Shown piece by piece: positions 34,647 to 41,358 of a stretch of 64,000 bases of DNA. Below the pieces are notes generated by a model. The model worked only from the letters and a program-made list of their open reading frames with translations. It made no database searches and had not been told where the DNA came from. Each line of letters opens with the position of its first letter. The stretch's first letter is position 1. The position numbers and the translations under genes were made by a program. Source of the stretch: Chitinophagaceae bacterium PMP191F (GTDB lineage: Bacteria; Bacteroidota; Bacteroidia; Chitinophagales; Chitinophagaceae); the NCBI GenBank assembly GCA_001302245.1, contig LGYU01000005.1, positions 1-64,000 of the forward strand, given 5' to 3'.

Positions 34647-36506
34647 ATGATCATGAGTCGAACAGAAACGACCCTGCAGGACATTGTTATTAAGTTTGCC
34701 GGCGATTCCGGCGATGGTATGCAATTGACCGGCAGCCAGTTTACCAACAACACAGCCCTGATGGGCATTGACCTGGCCACCTTTCCTGACTTTCCGGCCG
34801 AAATACGTGCTCCGCAGGGTACTTTACCCGGTGTGAGTGGCTACCAGCTACGCTTTTCCAGCGATCATATATTTACTCCCGGCGACGAATACGATGTATT
34901 GGTGGCCATGAATGCCGCGGCCCTGAAGGCCAATCTTAAAACACTGAAGAAAGGCGGTAAGATCATTGCCAATACCGATGGCTTTGATGCCAAGAATCTT
35001 CGTCTTGCCAACTACCCGGATGGCATCAATCCATTGGAAGAGAGCAGCCTGGACAATTACGAGGTGATCAAAATGGATGTTACCAAAATGACCCGCGAGG
35101 CATTGAAGGACATTACCATGGGCACCAAGGAAAAAGACCGCGCCAAAAACATGTTTGTACTGGGCTTCCTGTACTGGATGTATAACAGGGACATGGAAAA
35201 CACCATCCAGTTCCTGCAGGACAAATTTGGCAAGAAAGCAGAGATCCTTGACAGTAATATCCGCGCACTGAAAGCCGGTTATAATTATGGCGATACTACA
35301 GAAACCTTTACTACCCGCTACCGTGTAGAAAAAGCACGTATGGAACCGGGCGTTTATCGAAACATCATGGGCAACCAGGCGGTAGCCATTGGCTTGATAG
35401 CAGCATCACAGAAAAGCAACCTGCCGTTGTTTCTCGGTACCTATCCCATTACGCCGGCATCAGATATCCTGCACGAACTGAGCAGATACAAATCCTTTGG
35501 TATAAAAACGTTCCAGGCTGAAGATGAAATAGCCGGTATCACTTCTGCTATAGGCGCTGCTTATGGTGGTGCGCTGGGCGTTACTACCACTTCCGGCCCG
35601 GGTATGGCGCTCAAAACAGAAGCTATGGGCCTGGCAGTGATGCTGGAAATCCCCTTGGTGATCTGTAACATCCAGCGTGGTGGTCCTTCTACCGGTTTGC
35701 CTACCAAAACAGAACAAAGCGATCTGTTGCAATCTTATTACGGTCGTAATGGAGAATGCCCCATGCCTGTAGTAGCAGCGGCTACACCCAGCGATTGCTT
35801 TCACATAGTATACGAAGCCGTGCGCATTGCAGTACAACACATGACCCCGGTAATATTTTTAAGCGACGGATATATTGCCAATGGTGCAGAACCCTGGAAA
35901 TTTCCTTCCAGTGATGATCTGCTTCCCATAGAAGTAAAATTTAAAACAGACCTGGGCGATGGCGAAGAAAAGTTCATGCCTTACCTGCGTGATGAAAAAC
36001 TGGTACGTCCATGGGCTGTGCCCGGCACACCCGGACTGGAGCACCGCATTGGTGGACTGGAAAAACAGAATATCACTGGTAATGTGAGCTATGAACCGGA
36101 AAACCACCAGCTCATGATCAAGATACGCCAGGAGAAAGTAGATAAAATAGCACAGTATATTCCGGATCAGAAACTGGACAGCGGTCCGGAAAAAGGGAAG
36201 ATACTGGTACTGGGCTGGGGAAGTACTTATGGGGCTATTAAAAGCGCAGTAGCTGAAATACAGGCACAGGGACATGCAGTAAGTCATGCACACATCCGTT
36301 ATCTCCGGCCGTTCCCGAAAAACCTGGGAGACATGCTGAAAAATTTCGATGAGATCCTGATCCCTGAGATCAACAATGGTCAGTTGATAAAAATTATTCG
36401 CGAACAGTTCCTGGTAGATGCCAAAGGTTATAATAAAATGATGGGCATTCCTATTACCAAAACAGAGCTGGTTATGAAATTACGCGAAATGCTGAGTGAA
36501 GAATAA
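34647..36506 (+). CDS. korA: 2-oxoacid:acceptor oxidoreductase, fused gamma-alpha subunit
   Basis: Large subunit of a ferredoxin-dependent 2-oxoacid (probably 2-oxoglutarate) oxidoreductase, which oxidatively decarboxylates the acid to acyl-CoA. The 619-aa protein has an N-terminal gamma domain (residues 12-190, GDSGDGMQLTGSQF) and the alpha (pyrimidine-binding) domain from about 235 (GTYPITPASDILHEL, TTSGPGMALKTEA, GPSTGLPTKTEQ, LSDGYIANGAEP). The start may also be 34653. The TPP-binding beta subunit KorB, needed for activity, is normally the next gene but is absent here: a terminator follows and then tsf on the other strand. Confidence 0.93.
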   Translation: MIMSRTETTLQDIVIKFAGDSGDGMQLTGSQFTNNTALMGIDLATFPDFPAEIRAPQGTLPGVSGYQLRFSSDHIFTPGDEYDVLVAMNAAALKANLKTLKKGGKIIANTDGFDAKNLRLANYPDGINPLEESSLDNYEVIKMDVTKMTREALKDITMGTKEKDRAKNMFVLGFLYWMYNRDMENTIQFLQDKFGKKAEILDSNIRALKAGYNYGDTTETFTTRYRVEKARMEPGVYRNIMGNQAVAIGLIAASQKSNLPLFLGTYPITPASDILHELSRYKSFGIKTFQAEDEIAGITSAIGAAYGGALGVTTTSGPGMALKTEAMGLAVMLEIPLVICNIQRGGPSTGLPTKTEQSDLLQSYYGRNGECPMPVVAAATPSDCFHIVYEAVRIAVQHMTPVIFLSDGYIANGAEPWKFPSSDDLLPIEVKFKTDLGDGEEKFMPYLRDEKLVRPWAVPGTPGLEHRIGGLEKQNITGNVSYEPENHQLMIKIRQEKVDKIAQYIPDQKLDSGPEKGKILVLGWGSTYGAIKSAVAEIQAQGHAVSHAHIRYLRPFPKNLGDMLKNFDEILIPEINNGQLIKIIREQFLVDAKGYNKMMGIPITKTELVMKLREMLSEE

Positions 36507-36532
36507 GATACAGCTTTTGCTTACAGATATAG

Positions 36533-36558
36533 GCCCTGCACTTGTGCGGGGCTTTTTT
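36533..36558 (+). terminator. Rho-independent terminator after korA
   Basis: GCCCTGCAC (36533-36541) pairs with GTGCGGGGC (36544-36552), one G-T wobble, followed by six T. Confidence 0.85.
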
Positions 36559-36680
36559 ATGTAGTGGTAACTACTACCAATTACGTATTGAAAACCCGGC
36601 ATTAGTTCATGAACTTTATTATGCTGTAACACGGTAGTGGTTACAGCGGTTTTTTCGTGTAGATTCCCTTAAACAAAATA

Positions 36681-36706
36681 AAACCCCGCCTGTCTAGGCG
36701 GGGTTT
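36681..36706 (-). terminator. Rho-independent terminator after tsf
   Basis: AAACCCCGCCT and AGGCGGGGTTT (11-bp stem, 4-base loop) with a T-rich stretch on the minus strand side. It ends the rplM-rpsI-rpsB-tsf transcript. Confidence 0.88.
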
Positions 36707-36731
36707 ACTATAATTCAGTGATATTATACTA

Positions 36732-37571
36732 TTAACCTAAAGCTACACGCTTAAATTCAGTAACCACCAGGCTGCTATCAACACTTTTCAGGTAATCGCC
36801 AACAGTTTTACCGTTGTCTTTTACAAATGCCTGGTTCAGCAGGGTGCTTTCTTTGAAGAAAGCATTCAGTTTACCTTCAGCGATCTTAGCGATCATCTCA
36901 TCAGGCTTACCAGCCATTTTAGGATCGTTTTTGATCTGCTCAGTAACGATAGCTCTTTCACGCTCAATAGCGGCTGCAGGAACTGCATCAGCGCTAACAG
37001 CTACAGGATTCATAGCAGCGATCTGCATCGCTACATCTCTTCCTGCTTCAGCAGCAGCTTTATTCATACCTACCAGTACACCGATACGGTTTGCACCGTG
37101 AATGTAAGAAGCAACGTAATCAGCGTCAACTCTTTCAAATTTGCTGATACCGATCTTCTCACCAATACTTGCCAGTTTATCGTTTACCAGGTCTGCAATT
37201 TTTGCACCATTGATAGCTACATTGTTCAGTTCATCAACGTTTTTCACGTTGTTGGCAATAGCAGCATCAGCAATGCTCTGTGCAAAAGCAACAAAGTCAG
37301 CATTTTTGCTCACAAAGTCAGTTTCGCAACTGATGCAAACAGCAATACCTGTTTTGTTATCAGCAGTTGTTTGTGCAATTACCACACCTTCTTTCGCCTC
37401 ACGGTCGCCACGTAAAGCGGCAACTTTAGCACCTTTTTTACGTAACCAATCTACAGCAGCTTCAAAGTCACCGTTGGTTTCTGTTAAAGCCTTACGGCAA
37501 TCCATCATACCTGCACCGGTCATCTGGCGCAGTTTATTAATATCAGCGGCTGTAATAGCAACAGTTGACAT
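36732..37571 (-). CDS. tsf: Translation elongation factor Ts
   Basis: GDP/GTP exchange factor for EF-Tu, 279 aa. The N-terminal UBA-like domain contains ADINKLRQMTGAGMMDCRKAL and DWLRKKG; the core has the TDFV-type motif CETDFVSKNADFVAFA that contacts EF-Tu. The C-terminus is the usual LNQAFVKDNGKTVGDYL. It is last in the ribosomal protein transcript, 142 bases after rpsB, the usual bacterial arrangement. Confidence 0.98.
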   Translation of the reverse strand: MSTVAITAADINKLRQMTGAGMMDCRKALTETNGDFEAAVDWLRKKGAKVAALRGDREAKEGVVIAQTTADNKTGIAVCISCETDFVSKNADFVAFAQSIADAAIANNVKNVDELNNVAINGAKIADLVNDKLASIGEKIGISKFERVDADYVASYIHGANRIGVLVGMNKAAAEAGRDVAMQIAAMNPVAVSADAVPAAAIERERAIVTEQIKNDPKMAGKPDEMIAKIAEGKLNAFFKESTLLNQAFVKDNGKTVGDYLKSVDSSLVVTEFKRVALG

Positions 37572-37713
37572 AATTAATTCGGGATTTAATGATTTTTAAA
37601 ATGTGAAAATGTACATCGGTTTCCCGTGTACATTTTCAATATAGCGATATAAACAGTTACACTAATGATGCGGTCCGGGAAATAATACCAACTTAACGCC
37701 GGGATCCCATTCC

Positions 37714-38619
37714 TTATCTTCTGCCTCCGCCGGGACCACGGAAGTTACCACCGCCGCCACCAGGACGACGTTTAGCTTGTCCGCCACCGCCGCTGTTGTT
37801 GTTACCGCCACGACCTCTGCCGCCGCCACGACGACCGCCTTCAGCCTCAGCTTCAGCCAGCAAACGCTCTGCTTTCTTTTCTTTTTCATCATCGCCTACT
37901 TCTTCTACTTCTTCATCTTTAGCAGCTTGTCTTTCTGCCAGACCTTCAGCAATAGCAGCAGTAATGTATTGAGTGATGATAGCGATAGATTTGGTAGCAT
38001 CATCGTTTGACGGGATAGCAAAATCTACCTTGTTAGGATCACAATTGGTATCAACCATACCGAAAGTAGTGATGCCAAGACGTTTTGCTTCAGCCAGTGC
38101 AATATGCTCATGACCAATGTCAATAATGAACAGAGCAGCAGGTACACGGCCCAGTTGAGCAATACCACCCAGTACTTTATCCATTTTATCGCGGTCACGA
38201 CCCAGGGTCAGACGCTCTTTTTTAGTCAGGCTTTCAGCCGTGTTATCGTTCAGCATTTTGTCGATGCTCTGCATCTTCTTCACACTCTTACGAACGGTGT
38301 TGAAGTTGGTAAGCATACCACCCAGCCAACGCTCAGTAGCGTAAGGCATGTTGATTTTTTTAGCGCACTCAGTAACGATCTCTTTCGCTTGTTTTTTAGT
38401 ACCAACGAACATGATCTTTTTACCGCTGCGTGCAATCTGTTTCAAAGCAGCTGCAGCTTCCTGCAGGTGCTCGGTAGTTTTATTCAGATCGATGATGTGA
38501 ATGCCTTTCTTTTCAGCAAAGATGTAAGGCAACATCTTGGGGTTCCACTTCTTCCGCAGGTGACCAAAGTGTACACCAGCTTCCAGTAACTGCTGTTGCA
38601 ATGAAGTGTTATTTTCCAT
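37714..38619 (-). CDS. rpsB: 30S ribosomal protein S2 with Gly/Arg-rich C-terminal tail
   Basis: S2 protein, 301 aa. The conserved core (residues 1-232) is typical: LLEAGVHFGHLRKKWNPKM, FVGTKKQAKEIV, ERWLGGMLTNF, VDTNCDPN and IPSNDDATKSI. After a short acidic stretch (DEEVEEVGDDEKEKKAERL) it has an extra tail of about 45 residues rich in Gly, Arg and Asn (GGRRGGGRGRGGNNN, ending NFRGPGGGRR). Such an RGG-like tail is not part of ordinary S2 and could bind RNA; it is encoded by GC-rich, repetitive DNA. Confidence 0.97.
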   Translation of the reverse strand: MENNTSLQQQLLEAGVHFGHLRKKWNPKMLPYIFAEKKGIHIIDLNKTTEHLQEAAAALKQIARSGKKIMFVGTKKQAKEIVTECAKKINMPYATERWLGGMLTNFNTVRKSVKKMQSIDKMLNDNTAESLTKKERLTLGRDRDKMDKVLGGIAQLGRVPAALFIIDIGHEHIALAEAKRLGITTFGMVDTNCDPNKVDFAIPSNDDATKSIAIITQYITAAIAEGLAERQAAKDEEVEEVGDDEKEKKAERLLAEAEAEGGRRGGGRGRGGNNNSGGGGQAKRRPGGGGGNFRGPGGGRR

Positions 38620-38668
38620 TTTCTAACTGTATAATTAATTTTTACAATGTTGTTTGCTAGGAGCCTTG

Positions 38669-38678
38669 AGCTGTGAGC
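38669..38678. repeat. AGCTGTGAGC intergenic motif between rpsI and rpsB
   Basis: Third identical copy of this decamer. It sits within an imperfect palindromic stretch (CTTGAGCTGTGAGCTTCGAGC is near symmetric), so it may fold in the rpsI-rpsB spacer RNA. Confidence 0.35.
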
Positions 38679-38735
38679 TTCGAGCAAAAAAGCCAGATGG
38701 CCCGTAGCCCGCAGCTGCATGCTCGCAGCATACTG

Positions 38736-39125
38736 TTAACGTTTGCTGAACTGGTAGCTGCGACGAGCTTTTTTGTGACCGAATTTCTTACGTTCAACAG
38801 AACGGGGATCACGTTTCAGCACACCAACTGCTTTTAAAGCAGGGCGGAACTCAGCATTCAGTTCTACCAATGCACGGGCAATACCCAGTTTGGCAGCTTC
38901 AGCCTGACCTTTAACACCACCACCGGCAGCGTTAATTTTTACATCGTATTTATCGAGAGACTGAATCGCTTTCAACGGCAGTTCTACCTGGTTCTGCAGG
39001 TAAACCAGTGTAAAATATTCTTTGTAGTCTTTGTCGTTAACGGTAATCTTACCGGCGCCGCGAGACAGGAAAATTCTTGTCACAGCTTCTTTACGACGAC
39101 CAACTGCATTTTTTTGCTTTTCCAT
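38736..39125 (-). CDS. rpsI: 30S ribosomal protein S9
   Basis: S9, 129 aa. Contains AVGRRKEAVTRIFLSRGAGKI at the N-terminus, the GGGVKGQAEA loop, and the universally conserved basic C-terminus ending in SYQFSKR, which reaches the P-site tRNA. It begins 10 bases after rplM ends. Confidence 0.98.
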   Translation of the reverse strand: MEKQKNAVGRRKEAVTRIFLSRGAGKITVNDKDYKEYFTLVYLQNQVELPLKAIQSLDKYDVKINAAGGGVKGQAEAAKLGIARALVELNAEFRPALKAVGVLKRDPRSVERKKFGHKKARRSYQFSKR

Positions 39126-39135
39126 CTATGCTTAA

Positions 39136-39579
39136 TTAGAAAGTTAATGGTTGAGGTTTCTGTGCAGTATGCTCGTGCTTATCGCCGGCATACACAAACA
39201 ATTTCTTGAACATTTTGCGACCAAGACGATTCTTAGGCAGCATACCTTTTACAGCTCTTTCAATCACTGCTTCGGGTCTGCGTTTCAGCAGATCTTTTGC
39301 AGTTTCGGCTTTCTGACCGCCGGGGTAACCGGAGAAGGTCAGGTATTCTTTGTCTTCCAGCTTGTTACCGGTAAACTTAACCTTGTCTGCATTAATGACG
39401 ATAACGTAATCTCCGCAATCAACATGTGGCGTATAATAGGCTTTGGTCTTACCACGAAGAACCGCTGCTATTTTCGCACACATACGTCCCACGGTTTGAT
39501 TGGTACCATCTACAACATGCCACTGATGTTGCACGGTAGCCGCATTCGCATGCTTTGTAGTGAAATGTAATTTGCTCAT
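39136..39579 (-). CDS. rplM: 50S ribosomal protein L13
   Basis: L13, 147 aa. Contains [19 protein letters not shown], the [14 protein letters not shown] strand and the [15 protein letters not shown] motif. First gene of the rplM-rpsI-rpsB-tsf transcript. Its leader has a small hairpin at 39604-39621 and a consensus promoter further upstream. Confidence 0.98.
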   Translation of the reverse strand: MSKLHFTTKHANAATVQHQWHVVDGTNQTVGRMCAKIAAVLRGKTKAYYTPHVDCGDYVIVINADKVKFTGNKLEDKEYLTFSGYPGGQKAETAKDLLKRRPEAVIERAVKGMLPKNRLGRKMFKKLFVYAGDKHEHTAQKPQPLTF

Positions 39580-39603
39580 TATATAAACTTTTGTTTGTTA
39601 AAC

Positions 39604-39621
39604 CCACCGCCAACCCGGTGG
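39604..39621 (-). other. Hairpin in the rplM leader
   Basis: CCACCG (39604-39609) and CGGTGG (39616-39621) form a 6-bp stem with a 6-base loop between the promoter and the rplM start. It could be a ribosomal protein autoregulatory site; there is no direct support. Confidence 0.35.
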
Positions 39622-39635
39622 AAATTTTAGGAGCG

Positions 39636-39667
39636 CAAAGATAGGTCTATTCTTTTCCATAAAACAA
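39636..39667 (-). promoter_or_regulatory. Promoter of the rplM-rpsI-rpsB-tsf operon
   Basis: On the minus strand: TTG (plus 39665-39667), 21-base spacer, TATCTTTG (plus 39636-39643). Both elements match the Bacteroidota consensus TTG-N17-23-TAnnTTTG, about 57 bases upstream of rplM. Confidence 0.7.
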
Positions 39668-39910
39668 GTTTTTACCCACTCTTTTTCAATCGCACTTTTA
39701 CAATAGATTGATTTTCAATAAAAATTTTGACTATTTTTTTATATTATCATCTTTAATGCAGATACACAGCCGGTTTTCAGTGTTCTTAAGCACAAAAACA
39801 GAGGGGTAAAACCACTAAAACTGACCAGGGTTCACATCTTTTCCTTCTTCTTTGCGCCCCGGCGTCTTTGCGCGCATTATCACAAACTTTACGATATTTA
39901 CGCCTTACCT
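39668..39910. other. Spacer between rplM and the HD protein gene
   Basis: No gene seen. AT-rich, then a pair of CTTTGCG units (TCTTTGCGCCCC and GTCTTTGCGCGC at about 39849-39875), a type of intergenic repeat common in Bacteroidota. No clear promoter for the plus-strand HD gene. Confidence 0.4.
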
Positions 39911-40510
39911 ATGACACACGCACTCAACCGCACCACCTTTGGTGATCCGAAAAATACCGGCCATCTTTTATCACTGGAAGAAGCACATGCTTTACTGAAC
40001 AATTGGGTTCCCAACGAACGCCTGCGCCTGCATATGAAACAGGTAGCAGCTGTAATGAAAGCCTGGGCCATTGAAAAAGAAGGAGCCGACGAGCAAACCG
40101 CCCTGAAATGGGAACTCGCCGGCCTGCTGCATGATGCCGATTGGGAAAAACATCCCAACGATCACTGCCGTGTAATTATTGAAGAATTAGAGCGCCAAAA
40201 TATTGATCCTGAAGTTATCCATTGTATCGCTTCACACGGACCCCGTTATTTTGGCGTGGAACCTGTAAGCACCATGGATAAGATGATCTATATGTTTGAT
40301 GAGTTGTCCGGCTTTATTCATGCAGCCGCGCTGATCCGTCCTGCGCGATACGAAGGCATGGATGTAAAAAGCATCCAGAAAAAACTAAAAACAGCTTCTT
40401 TTGCGGCGCAGGTAAGCCGCGATGATATCAATGATGCATTGTCACGCATTGATACACCACTGGAAGAGATCATTCAGTTCATTATTATACACCAGAAAGA
40501 CGTTCAGTAA
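39911..40510 (+). CDS. HD-domain phosphohydrolase family protein
   Basis: A 199-aa cytoplasmic HD-domain protein. Metal ligands are visible as His41 (RLRLHMKQV), His74-Asp75 (LLHDADWE), His109 (ASHGP) and a later Asp in DKMIYMFDELSGF. This set is that of HDIG proteins sometimes called predicted hydrolases; YGK1-like or nucleotide-related substrates are possible, none demonstrable. It converges with the Nudix-like gene, 4 bases apart. Confidence 0.85.
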   Translation: MTHALNRTTFGDPKNTGHLLSLEEAHALLNNWVPNERLRLHMKQVAAVMKAWAIEKEGADEQTALKWELAGLLHDADWEKHPNDHCRVIIEELERQNIDPEVIHCIASHGPRYFGVEPVSTMDKMIYMFDELSGFIHAAALIRPARYEGMDVKSIQKKLKTASFAAQVSRDDINDALSRIDTPLEEIIQFIIIHQKDVQ

Positions 40511-40514
40511 AATA

Positions 40515-41237
40515 TCAGGCAACCGTTTCAGTCTGTTTGCGGGCAGCATCACCAGAGAATTTAGCTGCATTGAAACGGTACAGTTTTCCGGGACGATGAG
40601 GCACATCCTGCTCCAGCTCGTTCACATCTTCCAGCCAGTCCATCAGGAAAAACTTCTTGCGGAAGTTTCTTCTGTCGAGCCTTACACCCAAAATAGCTTC
40701 ATACAGGGTTTGCAGTTCGCGCAGCGAGAACTTTTCGGGCAACAGGTTGAATACAATAGGATGGTCTTCTATTTTTGACTGCAGTTGTTTCAGACAGGTA
40801 TCAAGTATCTTTTTATGGTCGAAGGCCAGGTTGCTGATCTCGTTTACCGGGTGCCAGTGCAGTTCATTATGCTCCAACGCCAACTGGTGATCTTTAATAT
40901 TGATCAGTGAGTAATAGGCTGTTGTAATAACACGTCCTGCCGGATGGCGATTTACCTCACCAAAGGTATACACCTGTTCCAGGTACACATCATCCAGCCC
41001 CGTACGTTGTTTCAATACACGATAAGATGCGTTGTCAAGATTTTCATCAGGACGTACCAGATCTCCCAGTAATGACCACAACTCATTGTATTCTTCCAGG
41101 TCCGATTTGATCAGTAATACTTTCAGTTCATTATTATCAAACCCAAAGATCACGCAGTCCACAGAAATAGCTATCTGGAAAAACTCGCGGTTCTCGGAGC
41201 GAAGCTGTTCAATCGTTTTTTGCAATGCGGTTCCCAT
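40515..41237 (-). CDS. Nudix-fold transcriptional regulator (NrtR/AraR-like)
   Basis: A 240-aa protein with an N-terminal Nudix domain (residues 20-150) and a C-terminal winged-helix domain (160-235; FSLRELQTLYEAILGVRLDRRNFRKKFF). The Nudix box at residues 58-80 (G-x5-E..., then RVLKQRTG) has lost the REUxEE glutamates (REUxEE is RVLKQR here), so it should bind but not hydrolyse a ligand. Bacteroidota use such proteins (AraR/NrtR type) as sugar-responsive repressors. It lies 121 bases downstream of the amylase gene on the same strand, at the end of the starch locus, which makes it the best candidate local regulator. Confidence 0.85.
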   Translation of the reverse strand: MGTALQKTIEQLRSENREFFQIAISVDCVIFGFDNNELKVLLIKSDLEEYNELWSLLGDLVRPDENLDNASYRVLKQRTGLDDVYLEQVYTFGEVNRHPAGRVITTAYYSLINIKDHQLALEHNELHWHPVNEISNLAFDHKKILDTCLKQLQSKIEDHPIVFNLLPEKFSLRELQTLYEAILGVRLDRRNFRKKFFLMDWLEDVNELEQDVPHRPGKLYRFNAAKFSGDAARKQTETVA

Positions 41238-41358
41238 AAAACAAGCAATAAATGTTGAGGAATGATTTATGGCCGTTACAATATGGCCGGATTATATTTT
41301 CTCCGTTATAATCAATACACGCCAATCATGACCCTAAATCGTTTGCAATATATAAAGG

